From NCBI RefSeq assembly GCF_000238375.3, contig NZ_AHBZ03000014.1, positions 372,001-436,000 on the forward strand: a DNA stretch of 64,000 nt, in the 5' to 3' direction. The notes under the pieces were generated by a model. That model saw nothing but the letters and a program-made list of their open reading frames with translations. It searched no databases and had not been told where the DNA came from. Both the position numbers and the translations under genes were made by a program. Each line of letters opens with the position of its first letter. Positions within the stretch are counted from its first letter, which is position 1. This DNA is from Pseudoalteromonas citrea (lineage in GTDB: Bacteria > Pseudomonadota > Gammaproteobacteria > Enterobacterales > Alteromonadaceae). Positions 37,092 through 47,144 of the stretch are shown one piece after another.

Positions 37092-37721
37092 CTACAGTTT
37101 GTAGCCTGTCGCCACTATATATACTTCTCTCGAACGGGGTCTAGACGCTTTTGGCTTGCGGATCTTTACCACGTTAAAGCATTTACGTACTTCTTGAACA
37201 AATTGATCAAAGCTTTCACCTTGAAACACTTTTACAGCAAATGCGCCGTTTTTGCGCAGTACTTGATGACACATATCTAACGCAAGTTCTACTAAATACA
37301 TGCTTCCAGCCTGATCGGTCGACATGTTACCACTCATATTAGGTGCCATGTCAGAAAATACGACATCAACATTTTTTCCTTCAATCCGATTTAGTAAAGC
37401 ATCTAATACAGCCTCTTCACGGAAATCACCTTGTAAAAAATCAACACCAGCCAAAGAATCCATCGGTAAAATGTCACACGCAATAACTTGACCTTTTGTG
37501 CCGACTTGCTCTGCAAGGTACTGAGACCAACTACCAGGAGCAGCACCAAGGTCGACAACACTCATACCAGGTTTTATCAATTTATCCCGCTGCTGTATCT
37601 CTTCTAGCTTAAATACAGCACGTGAACGAAACCCTCGTTTTTGTGCTTCTTGAACATATGGATCATCAACATGTTCTTTTAACCAGCGCTGGGAACTCGC
37701 TGAGTGTTTTTTATTTGTCAT
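37092..37721 (-). CDS. rlmE: 23S rRNA 2'-O-methyltransferase (U2552)
   Basis: SAM-dependent methyltransferase acting on the A-loop of 23S rRNA in the 50S subunit. The SAM motif [13 protein letters not shown] is near residue 57; the K-D-K-E tetrad is represented by Lys in RAVFKLEE, Asp in DMAPNMSG, Lys in AFAVKVFQG and Glu in REVYIVATG. 209 residues. The frame is open 99 codons upstream, but that part overlaps yhbY on the other strand and has no homology; the start [13 protein letters not shown] at 37721 is chosen. Confidence 0.96.
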   Translation of the reverse strand: MTNKKHSASSQRWLKEHVDDPYVQEAQKRGFRSRAVFKLEEIQQRDKLIKPGMSVVDLGAAPGSWSQYLAEQVGTKGQVIACDILPMDSLAGVDFLQGDFREEAVLDALLNRIEGKNVDVVFSDMAPNMSGNMSTDQAGSMYLVELALDMCHQVLRKNGAFAVKVFQGESFDQFVQEVRKCFNVVKIRKPKASRPRSREVYIVATGYKL

Positions 37722-37806
37722 TATTCGCTGCAACTCATTAGTAATATTGTCTAGATGGCGGTAGAATATCAATAATTCAAGCCTATATTTAGTAAATTGT
37801 ACCAAT

Positions 37807-38103
37807 ATGACCTTATCAAATAAACAAAAGCAGTACTTAAAAGGATTAGCACACCCATTAAAACCCGTTGTTTTGCTCGGTGCAAACGGTTTAACGGAAG
37901 GTGTGGTGATGGAAATAGACAACTCATTAACCATACATGAGCTTATCAAGGTAAAAGTGCCTACGAATGATCGTGAAACAAAGCAGTTAATTTTTGATGC
38001 AATTGTAAGAGAAACCAAAGCCTATAAAGTACAGAGCATTGGCCACGTAATCGTATTGTATCGCCAAAGCGAAGAAAAGAAGATTCAATTACCTCGTACA
38101 TAA
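37807..38103 (+). CDS. yhbY: Ribosome assembly RNA-binding protein YhbY
   Basis: Small CRM-domain protein that binds pre-50S particles. The full 98 residues are the CRM fold: [14 protein letters not shown] at the start, the GANGL loop near residue 27, and [15 protein letters not shown]. Divergent from rlmE-ftsH as in E. coli. Confidence 0.95.
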   Translation: MTLSNKQKQYLKGLAHPLKPVVLLGANGLTEGVVMEIDNSLTIHELIKVKVPTNDRETKQLIFDAIVRETKAYKVQSIGHVIVLYRQSEEKKIQLPRT

Positions 38104-38137
38104 TTGACTCTTTAAGATACTCAGTCCGCGCCAAAGG

Positions 38138-39277
38138 TTATGCCTCTGGTGCGTTCTGAGCAAACTGTAGTGCGCTATTGATAAAATCTGTTGTTAATGA
38201 GTTTATCACCCCACTTTCTGCGTTCAATAATAAGCTAAAGCCCATATTTATTGCAGGGATCACCACAACATCGGTTCTGTAGCCTTGCACCCAGCCACTG
38301 TGATAATACAATGTGGTTCCTTCATATTCGTAAATTCGCCAACCTAACCCATAATATGCTTGTGTCACGTGTTCACGCCAAATACGCCGTCGTAACTCGC
38401 GTTTTGTGCGTGTATAAGGCCGGCTTTGTATCGTGAGCGCATCCAGCGACATAACACTTGGGTAATAGCCCAGTTGCAATTTTAGCCATTGCACCATATC
38501 TGCTGCACTCGCGTTTACTCCTGCAGCAGGCGCAACTTTATAATAATTCGCTTTAAGTCTTGCTGTGTGCCAACGCTTTCTCCCCAACACATGGGGTAGC
38601 GCGTAGTTTTTATTCCGAGTCATGTTATCTAAACCCACACCACCATCGTTCATATTAAGCGGTGTAAACATAAACTCTTGAAGCCACTGCTCATAAGGCA
38701 TTCCTGTCGCTTTAAAAATAACGTCAGCAATGACGCTAAACATCACGTTCTGATAGCCATAGCATTGTCCTGGCCGACATATTTTTTCAACCGATATCAA
38801 ACGCTCAACAATATCTTCGTAAGACATTCGAGATTCGATTAAATTATCGTATGCATTAGGGACCAACCCACTTGAGTGACTCAATAAATGATAGAGTTTT
38901 AAATGCTTATATTCTGAATCAGAAAAAGCAGGTAAATAATCACTAACATAGTCATCAAGTAGTAATTTGTTCTCACTGGCTAACTTCGCACTCAACGAGC
39001 CAGCAAAGGTTTTTGATACAGATGCAAGCCGAAATCGAGTATGCATATCAACCGCACGGCCTTTTCGCACTTTTGTTACCCCATATCCCTTGGCATAATC
39101 GCCTAATTCGCCATGAACAATACTTAATGCGGCTCCAGGAATGGATTTTTCTTTGAGTTTGCGCTCGACTTGCTTAGAATAGCTGTTCAAAAATTGGTTC
39201 CACTGAACTTTTGCTGAGTCTGTAGCAAAAGTATGAGCAGTGAATAGCCAAAATACGACTGAAACTAAAAACTTCAT
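38138..39277 (-). CDS. Exported serine hydrolase, beta-lactamase/PBP-like
   Basis: 379 residues with a signal peptide (residues 1-19, ending TFAT). The class C beta-lactamase/DD-peptidase fold is shown by SVSK (Ser86, Lys89), the Tyr-x-Asn motif in GYQN and the third motif HSG in YYHSGWVQGYRT. The closest groups are broad 'beta-lactamase family' esterases and peptidases rather than true AmpC enzymes, and resistance should not be inferred. Single gene, divergent from the lipoprotein gene that follows. Confidence 0.85.
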   Translation of the reverse strand: MKFLVSVVFWLFTAHTFATDSAKVQWNQFLNSYSKQVERKLKEKSIPGAALSIVHGELGDYAKGYGVTKVRKGRAVDMHTRFRLASVSKTFAGSLSAKLASENKLLLDDYVSDYLPAFSDSEYKHLKLYHLLSHSSGLVPNAYDNLIESRMSYEDIVERLISVEKICRPGQCYGYQNVMFSVIADVIFKATGMPYEQWLQEFMFTPLNMNDGGVGLDNMTRNKNYALPHVLGRKRWHTARLKANYYKVAPAAGVNASAADMVQWLKLQLGYYPSVMSLDALTIQSRPYTRTKRELRRRIWREHVTQAYYGLGWRIYEYEGTTLYYHSGWVQGYRTDVVVIPAINMGFSLLLNAESGVINSLTTDFINSALQFAQNAPEA

Positions 39278-39372
39278 ATTGACTCATTTTAATTTTCTTG
39301 AGTGAAGTGTACACGAAGTTAGACTCTGTTTGTAAAGGCTATATAATTTTTTAACGCGATTGAGGTATTTAG

Positions 39373-40176
39373 ATGCGGTTACTGTTTTGTATTATTATTT
39401 TAAGTTTCACTTTTGGTTGTGTTTCAACCAAAAAATTGGCACCGACACTAGATATTCCTGCAAAACCTCTTTTAACAAAAGAAGTTTACCAACTTAGTTA
39501 TAGTACTGAGCTTGATTCAGCACGTATTAAATCCGTGCAATTACCCGCACACCCGATTAAGACCAATAATACGGTGCGTATTGTGACTGATAAAGTCAGC
39601 ATGACGGATACGCTCAAGGCCCAGTTAATTAAAGCGCTCAATATAAAAGGCTTAAAAATTGTTACATCAAGCAAAGCGGATTATGTATTAACCGTACACC
39701 AATTAGACTTAGAGTTTGGCTCAGATAAAACATACACGCTTAATCAACCTAAAAAGCCCCACCCATTTTTTACTCGCTTAGCACAGCAAGTGCCCAGCTA
39801 TCAATGTACCAATATCATAGCATCAGTCAGTATGCGCCTAACTCACCAAGCCTCATCAGACGTAGTATGGTTTGCCAAATCCTCTATAGATAGTGCTAGC
39901 TTTCAAGGGATCCCATTACAACTTAATTATACGCAAAATCAAACTATCACTAACGAACATGCTGTTATCTCTTTTATTGTAAAACAAAATACCGACTTAG
40001 CTCGACAAGCCCGCTTTAATAGCCCCCTTGCGATACCCAAGTATGATGTAAAAACCAGTATCAGCCAGCCAACAAAAATTGCCGGGGCATGTACTGAAAC
40101 TGAAGTCAGTGCGCTTAGTAGCGCGATGCAAACATCACTGACAAATTTATTGATTGAAAAAATCAACCTTCAATAA
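39373..40176 (+). CDS. Putative lipoprotein of unknown function
   Basis: 267 residues. The N-terminus has a hydrophobic stretch followed by FTFGC, Cys16, a somewhat degenerate lipobox. After it the chain alternates strand-like segments, including TSSKADYVLTVHQLDLEFG and a C-terminal helix, in a pattern like ABC-type periplasmic lipoproteins of the PqiC/YmbA sort, but no family signature was recognised. Single gene with a hairpin downstream. Confidence 0.6.
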   Translation: MRLLFCIIILSFTFGCVSTKKLAPTLDIPAKPLLTKEVYQLSYSTELDSARIKSVQLPAHPIKTNNTVRIVTDKVSMTDTLKAQLIKALNIKGLKIVTSSKADYVLTVHQLDLEFGSDKTYTLNQPKKPHPFFTRLAQQVPSYQCTNIIASVSMRLTHQASSDVVWFAKSSIDSASFQGIPLQLNYTQNQTITNEHAVISFIVKQNTDLARQARFNSPLAIPKYDVKTSISQPTKIAGACTETEVSALSSAMQTSLTNLLIEKINLQ

Positions 40177-40218
40177 CTTACAATTTTTTACAGCAAAATC
40201 AGACTTCCCAGCGTATAT

Positions 40219-40248
40219 TGGTCAGTAACACATAATGGTTACTGGCCA
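40219..40248 (+). terminator. Hairpin after the unknown lipoprotein gene
   Basis: Arms TGGTCAGTAAC and GTTACTGGCCA pair with one G-U, 43 bases after the stop, around an eight-base loop. No T-run follows, so its terminating power is uncertain. Confidence 0.4.
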
Positions 40249-40459
40249 GTCGTACACTCGCCAAATAAGCTACTTAGTATTTATCTTGTATCCATGCCAT
40301 TTTTTATCCTAAAAATACAGATATACGCGCCAAAAGCTTAACGGCTATGTACTTCTAAGTACTTAGAATAACTTAACAAAAAAGAATATTGACGCTACAC
40401 TTACATATAATCAGGCCTAGCTAATTAACTTGCCAGACATGGCACAGGAGACATTTTTA

Positions 40460-41164
40460 ATGGACAATTACGGCACAATTTTACTCGTCGAAGATGACGC
40501 ATCCTTAGCGCAGTGGGTTGCTGATTACTTAAACGGTCAAGGCTATACAGCGCATGTCTGTGAACGAGGTGACAAAGTTGTCGCCATGGTTAAGTCTCTA
40601 AACCCAGATATTGTATTATTAGATGTTATGCTGCCAGGTCAAGATGGCATTAGTGTGTGTAGGGAACTCAGACAGTTCTATCACCAACCTATTATCATGC
40701 TCACCGCCAGAGATGAAGAAATGGATGAAGTGATAGGTCTTGAAGTCGGTGCCAGTGATTATGTGATCAAACCCGTTAGACCACGTGCACTGCTCGCACG
40801 TATAAAAGCGATGCTACGGACAACACAAGACAATAAGCCCGCTGAAATCAATAGTAACATCATTCAAGTGGGAAATTTAAGCATTGATACACAGGCCAGA
40901 AAAGTACTACTCAATAGTAATGAAGTTAATATTTCAAGTGCTGAATACTTACTTTTACACTTCCTAGCTTCCAATGCCGGGGAAGTTGTCTCACGAGATG
41001 CCGTTTTCAAAGCAACAAAGGGACGAGAGTATGACGGGTTAGATCGCAGTGTCGATGTACTTATCTCAGCGTTACGCAAAAAATTTAATGATGACCCACA
41101 ACAGCCTGAGAAAATTAAAACAATATGGGGTAAAGGCTATTTGATGGTTCCCAGTGCTTGGTAG
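40460..41164 (+). CDS. OmpR-family response regulator, RstA-like
   Basis: 234 residues: receiver domain with acidic pocket Glu11-Asp12-Asp13, phospho-Asp55, Thr82 and Lys104, then a winged-helix DNA-binding domain with the family ending YDGLDRSVDVLISALRKKF and IKTIWGKGYL. The similarity to E. coli RstA is clear, including the block GLDRSVDV. The start at 40460 is supported by AGGAGA eight bases upstream. Probably a partner of the next gene. Confidence 0.9.
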   Translation: MDNYGTILLVEDDASLAQWVADYLNGQGYTAHVCERGDKVVAMVKSLNPDIVLLDVMLPGQDGISVCRELRQFYHQPIIMLTARDEEMDEVIGLEVGASDYVIKPVRPRALLARIKAMLRTTQDNKPAEINSNIIQVGNLSIDTQARKVLLNSNEVNISSAEYLLLHFLASNAGEVVSRDAVFKATKGREYDGLDRSVDVLISALRKKFNDDPQQPEKIKTIWGKGYLMVPSAW

Positions 41165-41173
41165 TTATTTTTC

Positions 41174-42472
41174 GTGAAAAAACTTTACTTGTATCTACTT
41201 ACCAGTGCAATTATTTCTATTGTTGTACTCAGCTTAGTGATCGACGCATTGAGTCAACAGACTGCCCCAACCGTTGATAGCTTCAGTTGGGAAAGTACAT
41301 TAACCAATGGTTTTGCTCAACAAGTTGCGCGTCAGCCGGTCGATCAAAGAGCTGAATTCACACAACGCTTAAGTCGCGATTTCAATATTACATTGACGTA
41401 TAGAAAAGGCGACACACTGGCACTACCAATAGAACTCAAGACAAAAATGGTCGATGAAGGCCAGCTACTGCTTGAAGAAGAGCAAGGGCTAAATTTATTA
41501 AAAACAAATGATGCACTATTGCCTGATTATTTAGAGCTAAAAGTTGAAAAACCAGCGAAAGAGCAAAACAGTGACATCGCACTTACTTTTATATTTTATG
41601 CTGGTATCTGTGCATTTATGTGGTTTATTCTTGCCCCTTTGGCGAAAAGACTCTCTGTACTGACTGAAGCTGCAAAACGTTTTGCCAGCGGAGATATGAG
41701 TGCTCGTATCGAAGTGAATCATTTCACTTATATAAAAGATGTGGAACTCACCTTCAACAGTATGGCTAATCAAATCGACAAACTTCTAGCCGAAAATAAA
41801 CTCATGGCTTCGAGCCTCTCGCATGATATTCGAACCCCGGTTGCATGTTTAAGGTTTGGGTTAGACGCGGCCATTGAAGAGGACGATATGCAGCAAGTCA
41901 GAACCATTTTATCTAGAATGGAAAATGATCTAGACCAAATGGAAAACATGTTGTCGAGTTATTTATCGTTTGCCACGTTAGAACAAAAAGCACACTTGCT
42001 TAATTTCGAATCAACCCAGGCACAACAGTATATCATTGCGCTTATCGAGCAAGTGCAACCGAAAATTGCAAAAGCCGAGCTGATCAGTAGCTATGATGTC
42101 GATCCGGCGCTATTTTTGACCGCTGATCTTCACTGGGTAGCCCGCGCAATCACCAATTTATTAAGCAATGCCTGCAAATTCGCATCTCACAATATATTTG
42201 TTAAAGTGCAAGAACTTGATCAGTACATTGTTATTGATATTGAAGATGATGGGCCTGGTATAGCACCGAATAATTGGCATAAAGTATTTAGCCCATTTTT
42301 TCAGGAACAGAATCATAGAAACCGCGATGAAAAAGGGTATGGGCTTGGGCTGGCCATTGTTGCAAAAGTAGTCGATTGGCATCATGGAAAAGTGTCAGTA
42401 TCTCAATCAGACACTTTAGGCGGAGCTAAATTCACATTAAGCATCCCGTGTAAACCTACAAGAGCACTGTAA
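41174..42472 (+). CDS. Sensor histidine kinase, RstB-like
   Basis: 432 residues, starting with GTG nine bases after the regulator gene. Transmembrane helices at about 7-25 and 136-155 flank a 110-residue periplasmic sensor; a HAMP linker follows, then the phospho-acceptor His217 in SLSHDIRTP and the ATPase blocks NLLSNACKFA, DDGPGI and GYGLGLAIV. RstB-type kinases respond to acidity, magnesium or other envelope cues; the cue here is unknown. Confidence 0.9.
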   Translation: MKKLYLYLLTSAIISIVVLSLVIDALSQQTAPTVDSFSWESTLTNGFAQQVARQPVDQRAEFTQRLSRDFNITLTYRKGDTLALPIELKTKMVDEGQLLLEEEQGLNLLKTNDALLPDYLELKVEKPAKEQNSDIALTFIFYAGICAFMWFILAPLAKRLSVLTEAAKRFASGDMSARIEVNHFTYIKDVELTFNSMANQIDKLLAENKLMASSLSHDIRTPVACLRFGLDAAIEEDDMQQVRTILSRMENDLDQMENMLSSYLSFATLEQKAHLLNFESTQAQQYIIALIEQVQPKIAKAELISSYDVDPALFLTADLHWVARAITNLLSNACKFASHNIFVKVQELDQYIVIDIEDDGPGIAPNNWHKVFSPFFQEQNHRNRDEKGYGLGLAIVAKVVDWHHGKVSVSQSDTLGGAKFTLSIPCKPTRAL

Positions 42473-42695
42473 AACAACTCAAACAGTTCGAATACGCAAA
42501 CAACTTAAAGCATTAATAACCCTAGGTTTAATATTAACTGAATACCTAGCTTTACGCATCATAAAGCTTACAGATTCAAAGCGAGTACACGTTTGTCCTA
42601 GATCATGTTAATTAGTGTGTAATTAGCACTTTTTATTTGTGATTAATTACAGTAGATTGTGGTCGCCGTTATAAAAATAGAGAAGTATAAATAAT

Positions 42696-44042
42696 ATGAG
42701 CAGTGTTCGCGGAGAGTTCAGTTCTCGCTTTGGTTTCATTATGGCCGCAGCTGGGTCTGCAGTTGGCCTTGGTAATATATGGGGCTTTCCAACCCAAACC
42801 GCCAGCAATGGTGGCGCTGCATTCGTGCTAGTGTATTTAATTTTAGCATTTTGCTTAGCCTATCCCGCATTGATGGCTGAGCTTGTAATAGGACGATATG
42901 GACAAGCTAACGCCGTTTCATCGTTACAAAAGCTCTCTGAAAAACCGACCCATAAGCGCTTCGCTTTTTTCGTTGGGTTTGGGGGAATTGTCTGCGCAGG
43001 TTTAATCTTGAGCTTTTATGCAATTGTTGCCGGTTGGATGTTTAGCGCCACCATTGAGCCCATCACCAAGCTTGCCGGTATGCCTGACATGACTCATTGG
43101 CTAAGTACCCAATCTTTAGGCAGAGACCTTTTCTTTACTTCGATATTTATCATTTTAACTATCGCGATTATTAGTAAAGGGGTCGAAAATGGGATTGAGA
43201 AATGGTCTAAACGGTTAATGCCTGCTTTGTTAAGCATTTTGTTTTTACTCATTGTTTATGTTCTCACTCAAGATGGTGCGAGCGAAGGGCTAAAAGCGTA
43301 TTTGATCCCAGACTTTTCATCTTTGCTCAACCCAGACTTACTCGTGAGTGCCTTAGGCCAAGCATTTTTCTCGTTGTCTTTGGGGACTAGCGTGATGATC
43401 ATTTATGGTTCTTATATCAGTAAAAAAGAAAATTTAGTTTCTTTGGGAGCATATGTCACACTCATCGATGTTCTCATTGCGTTCGTCGCCGGGTTATTGA
43501 TCATACCTGCAATGTACGTAGCGCAAGCTCAAGGCGTAGAAATATTTGCCGCAGATGGCAGCTTGCTATCAGAAGATACGTTGGTATTCCAAGTGCTCCC
43601 TGCTCTCTTTAACGGTATGGGTGAAGTTGGTTTGTTCGTCGGTTTTGCTTTCTTTGCCTTAATGAGTATTGCAGCCCTGACCTCTTCCATTTCGATGCTA
43701 GAAGCGCCGGTATCGTATGCTGTAGAGAAATTCGCACTAAGACGTATCCAAGCCACATGGATCATTGGTGCCCTTATCACTCTTGTAAGTTTTACCATCA
43801 TATTTAACTTTAATGCCCTATTTGGCCTAGTCATCAGTCTGACCACGCAATTTGGTCAACCACTGCTTGGCATGCTTTGTTGTATCTTTGTCGGCTGGTT
43901 ATGGAACAGAGGGACACTGCTAAAAGAAATTGAATCAGGTAGCCCTGACATTGCTGCAACCTGGTTTTGGAAAATTTGGCCTTGGTACATTAAATTTGTA
44001 TGCCCAATTGCCATCGCTTTGGTATTTATACACTCGCTATAA
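42696..44042 (+). CDS. Sodium-dependent neurotransmitter-type symporter (NSS/SNF family)
   Basis: 448 residues, 11-12 membrane helices of the LeuT fold. The first helix has the family signature AAAGSAVGLGNIWGFP, with the conserved unwound Gly-Leu-Gly; the helix around NGGAAFVLVYL follows. Bacterial members import amino acids such as Trp, Tyr or branched types with sodium; the substrate cannot be read here. Single gene ending in a strong terminator shared with elaA. Confidence 0.93.
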   Translation: MSSVRGEFSSRFGFIMAAAGSAVGLGNIWGFPTQTASNGGAAFVLVYLILAFCLAYPALMAELVIGRYGQANAVSSLQKLSEKPTHKRFAFFVGFGGIVCAGLILSFYAIVAGWMFSATIEPITKLAGMPDMTHWLSTQSLGRDLFFTSIFIILTIAIISKGVENGIEKWSKRLMPALLSILFLLIVYVLTQDGASEGLKAYLIPDFSSLLNPDLLVSALGQAFFSLSLGTSVMIIYGSYISKKENLVSLGAYVTLIDVLIAFVAGLLIIPAMYVAQAQGVEIFAADGSLLSEDTLVFQVLPALFNGMGEVGLFVGFAFFALMSIAALTSSISMLEAPVSYAVEKFALRRIQATWIIGALITLVSFTIIFNFNALFGLVISLTTQFGQPLLGMLCCIFVGWLWNRGTLLKEIESGSPDIAATWFWKIWPWYIKFVCPIAIALVFIHSL

Positions 44043-44066
44043 AAGCAACTTAAATAGATTGACAAT

Positions 44067-44090
44067 AAAAGCCGCTCACCAGCGGCTTTT
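44067..44090. terminator. Bidirectional terminator between the NSS transporter and elaA
   Basis: Ten-base arms AAAAGCCGCT and AGCGGCTTTT with loop CACC in the gap between two convergent genes. Confidence 0.92.
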
Positions 44091-44093
44091 ATT

Positions 44094-44549
44094 TTACATT
44101 GCCTCACAGGTTAAAATCATATCTTGGTGTTCAATACCATCTTCTAAATACGGCTCTCCAACGCATGTAAAGCCCTGTTGGGCGTAAAAACTCCGAAGAT
44201 ATGCCTGCGCACTGAGCTTGATTGAAGTGCCTGAGCCATAGCCTCGTGCAACCTCAATAGATTTTTCCATTAACGTCGCTGCTAACCCTTTGCCACGATA
44301 TGGCTCGGTAACTAGAACTCTTCCAATAGCAATACACTCAGCCGTTTGCGTATAAACGCGCGCATAGGCTGCAATACGGCCATCCACTGTGGCATATATA
44401 TGATGGGTATCAAGCGCACGATCAACCTCATCAAGCTCCGGGTATGGGCACGCCTGCTCGACGACAAAAACATCAACCCGTGCCTTCATAAGGGTAAATA
44501 ATGTTGAAACATCTAACTCTAAAAATTTCTTACACTGCCATTGCATCAT
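44094..44549 (-). CDS. elaA: GNAT acetyltransferase, ElaA family
   Basis: 152 residues from the chosen ATG. The GNAT core shows VFVVEQACPYPELD, AYARVY and the acetyl-CoA loop IGRVLVTEPYRGKGLAATLM, then AQAYLRSFYAQQGF. ElaA proteins are common single-domain acetyltransferases with unknown substrate. Two ATG codons in tandem follow AAGGTGATA; an upstream in-frame GTG is too close to the AAGG to serve well. Confidence 0.88.
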   Translation of the reverse strand: MMQWQCKKFLELDVSTLFTLMKARVDVFVVEQACPYPELDEVDRALDTHHIYATVDGRIAAYARVYTQTAECIAIGRVLVTEPYRGKGLAATLMEKSIEVARGYGSGTSIKLSAQAYLRSFYAQQGFTCVGEPYLEDGIEHQDMILTCEAM

Positions 44550-44562
44550 TATCACCTTATAT

Positions 44563-44587
44563 AAAAAAGCCCAGCATCGCTGGGCTT
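44563..44587 (-). terminator. Terminator after the Spo0M-like gene
   Basis: On the minus strand AAGCCCAGC, three-base loop, GCTGGGCTT, then a run of six T. It lies just before the elaA ribosome site. Confidence 0.9.
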
Positions 44588-44609
44588 AATCGCATGTAAA
44601 TACTCGCCG

Positions 44610-45353
44610 TTATGCAAACAGTCGCTCTAGCTGATCGCAAAGTGCCGACAAATTCACTTGATCATGTTCAATTGTTAAGTCTACATAACCATCAGAGCGA
44701 AATGCTCTATCAAGCTCAATTAAAACATGTGTCTTATGTGCCTCAGGCACGAAAGACAACTCTATTTCCTGTATTCCAAAAATAGATTGGCTATTTGGTC
44801 GGTATTCAAGTTCTTGATAACACCCGGAAAAGGATTGAAAGTCCGCCGCTTTCAAAAAGCCTTGCTCAACATCAGCTTTAACCAATGTAAACCCTAACTT
44901 TTCCATCGCAGCCATACAGGTTTTAACCGCCTCATTTGGGTAGATATGTAACGTGTCTTTATCCGATGGATCAAGCGCAAGGTCAATATCCAACCCTGTT
45001 TCAATCCACACAAAACTATAATTATAGCCTGCGTTAATTTCTGTGATCGGTGTTTCTGAATGTAAGCGCGCTTCAAATGGGATTACTTTTTGCTCACCGG
45101 GCCCTATACTAAAACGCTCTCCGACGCTCCACTTTTCCAAAACGTGATTGGTAAAATATTCACCATTCTCACCATCATGTTTGATACGTGTCATCAAGGC
45201 TAGTTCCAGACCAGTCACCTCTTGTACAACATCACCACCATTGACAATAATTTGCGCCTGAAACTTCTGCCCAGGCTGTAAATGCTCGGTCTCTAAAACA
45301 GTATCGACTTTCGCAGCACCGATACCCACTGATGCAAGGATTTTTTTAAACAT
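44610..45353 (-). CDS. Spo0M-like (SpoOM, arrestin-fold) protein
   Basis: 247 residues. The family start MFKKILASVGIGAAKVDTVL and the block LQPGQKFQAQIIVNGG are clear, and the arrestin-like N-terminal half is followed by a segment ending in the acidic helix around LCDQLERLF. In Bacillus, Spo0M affects sporulation control; in gammaproteobacteria the family occurs without sporulation and its role is unknown. The ATG at 45353 has AGGAGA five bases upstream; the frame stays open 12 codons further. Confidence 0.88.
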   Translation of the reverse strand: MFKKILASVGIGAAKVDTVLETEHLQPGQKFQAQIIVNGGDVVQEVTGLELALMTRIKHDGENGEYFTNHVLEKWSVGERFSIGPGEQKVIPFEARLHSETPITEINAGYNYSFVWIETGLDIDLALDPSDKDTLHIYPNEAVKTCMAAMEKLGFTLVKADVEQGFLKAADFQSFSGCYQELEYRPNSQSIFGIQEIELSFVPEAHKTHVLIELDRAFRSDGYVDLTIEHDQVNLSALCDQLERLFA

Positions 45354-45561
45354 TAAGTCTCCTGTTCGAGATTGCTCCTTTTCTTGCATCTTAACCCTAA
45401 AAATTAGAGTTTGTCAGCGAAAATTTGTAACATAAATCAGAATATCTTATTCATGACGTGTTTAACGTTATCTATTTATTGCCTCTTCTATAAGTTTTTA
45501 ATTTATAAATCAGCCAGTTTTGATACACTTTAGCGACGAAATATCTCTAATTGGTTGCCAA

Positions 45562-47133
45562 ATGGAATTACTGTTTTTTGCCATCGCTTTTGTCTGTGGT
45601 TTCTCAGTGTATCAACTTAAACTCCCACCACTTATCGGCTTTTTAATGGCAGGGTTTGTATTAAACCTACTTGGTCATCAAACAACAGAGTTACTCACTT
45701 CCCTCGCCGATTTAGGCGTTACGCTGCTGTTATTTTCAATTGGCTTGAAGCTAAAAGTTTCAAACTTAATCAAACCGCAAGTGTGGGCACCTGCCACTTT
45801 GCATATTGTGGTGTGTACGGCATTTTTCACTAGCCTATTAATGCTTCTCGGCTATATTGCTCTGCCGTTATTTACTGAATTATCCTTAACCAGTGCCATG
45901 TTAGTAGGCTTTGCTTTTAGTTTTTCAAGCACCGTCTTCGCTGTTAAAGTGTTAGAAGAACGTGGGGAGATGGCAACACTACACGGCAAAATATCGATTG
46001 GTATTTTAGTTATGCAAGACATTTTTGCTGTGGCATTTTTAGCAATCAGTACCGGCAAAATACCAAATATGTGGGCTTTAGTACTATTCGCAAGCCTATT
46101 TGCTCTCAAGCCCGTGATGTTTTGGGTTTTAAACCGCTCGAAGCACGGTGAGCTACTTCCCTTGTTCGGGTTCTTCTTTGCGCTGGTAATAGGGTATCAT
46201 GCTTTTGAATATGCAGGCCTGAAAGGCGACCTTGGCGCACTCATTATTGGTATGATGTTCGCACCTCACAAAAAAGCCGGTGAACTCTCAAAGTCTTTGC
46301 TCAATCTCAAAGATATTATGCTGGTCGGATTTTTCTTAAATATTGGACTTAATGCCAATATATCGACCAATGCGTTTTTAATCGCATTATTACTGGTCGT
46401 TGTCTTACCAATCAAAGTTTCGCTGTACTATGCCTTCACAAATTTATTTAGACTGCGTGCACGCACATCACTACTCAGTGCTTTTACTCTCTCAAACTAC
46501 AGTGAGTTTGGCTTAATCGTGTGTGCTGTGGCAGCCTCCAGTGGCGCGATTACTTCTGACTGGTTAGCCGTTGTAGCAATCGCGGTCTCTTTGACCTTTG
46601 TTATAGCGTCACCACTGAATAAAAGGGCCAACGAATTGTTTGTAAAACTTGAGCCTTTTTTACTTAAATTCGAAAGCAATAAACGCTTGGAAGAAGAACT
46701 GCCTGTTAATTTGACCGACACCCAAATTGTTATATTCGGTATGGGCCGAATTGGTACCGGAGCGTATGAAACGATTGAAGCATCTAACGCCGGTATTATT
46801 GCAGGAATTGACATTAAGCCTGAAGTTGTCGATCGTCATGTTAAGCGAGGTCGAAGAGTCTTGCTTGCCGATGCGACCGACCCAGACTTTTGGCAACGAG
46901 TGAATCACTCAAATGTTGAAATGGTTATGCTCGCTATGCCAAAACATATGCAAAACATCTATGCCTTAGAACAGCTCAATGCTTCTGGGTTCAGCGGTCA
47001 GGTTACTGCTATTGCAAATTACCCAGACCAGCAGAAAGAACTTGAAGAAATGGGGGTGGATTATACCTATAACTTCTACCTAGAGGCCGGAAGTGGCTTC
47101 GCTGAACACGTTAAACAAAAATTATTTTCTTAG
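45562..47133 (+). CDS. CPA2 cation/proton antiporter with TrkA-N domain (KefB/YbaL-like)
   Basis: 523 residues from the ATG at 45562. About 12 hydrophobic segments in residues 1-375 match the Kef/CPA2 fold, with LPPLIGFLMAGF near the start and the helix DLGVTLLLFSIGLKLK. Residues 390-510 are a TrkA-N Rossmann domain with IFGMGRIGTGAYE and DATDPDFW, which binds a nucleotide and gates transport. There is no TrkA-C domain. Potassium or sodium export in exchange for protons is likely. The frame has an in-frame TTG 42 bases upstream that lacks a ribosome site. Confidence 0.88.
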   Translation: MELLFFAIAFVCGFSVYQLKLPPLIGFLMAGFVLNLLGHQTTELLTSLADLGVTLLLFSIGLKLKVSNLIKPQVWAPATLHIVVCTAFFTSLLMLLGYIALPLFTELSLTSAMLVGFAFSFSSTVFAVKVLEERGEMATLHGKISIGILVMQDIFAVAFLAISTGKIPNMWALVLFASLFALKPVMFWVLNRSKHGELLPLFGFFFALVIGYHAFEYAGLKGDLGALIIGMMFAPHKKAGELSKSLLNLKDIMLVGFFLNIGLNANISTNAFLIALLLVVVLPIKVSLYYAFTNLFRLRARTSLLSAFTLSNYSEFGLIVCAVAASSGAITSDWLAVVAIAVSLTFVIASPLNKRANELFVKLEPFLLKFESNKRLEEELPVNLTDTQIVIFGMGRIGTGAYETIEASNAGIIAGIDIKPEVVDRHVKRGRRVLLADATDPDFWQRVNHSNVEMVMLAMPKHMQNIYALEQLNASGFSGQVTAIANYPDQQKELEEMGVDYTYNFYLEAGSGFAEHVKQKLFS

Positions 47134-47144
47134 AACAGTAATTG

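Noticed and set aside
37722-38018. N-terminal extension of rlmE
   Set aside because: It is the reverse strand of yhbY and has no homology to methyltransferases.
38138-39277. Antibiotic-resistance beta-lactamase
   Set aside because: The SxxK and HSG motifs are those of the wide serine hydrolase/PBP group; nothing specific to AmpC or other resistance enzymes was seen.
44610-45353. Evidence for sporulation
   Set aside because: Spo0M-like proteins occur in many non-sporulating proteobacteria; no other sporulation gene is present.
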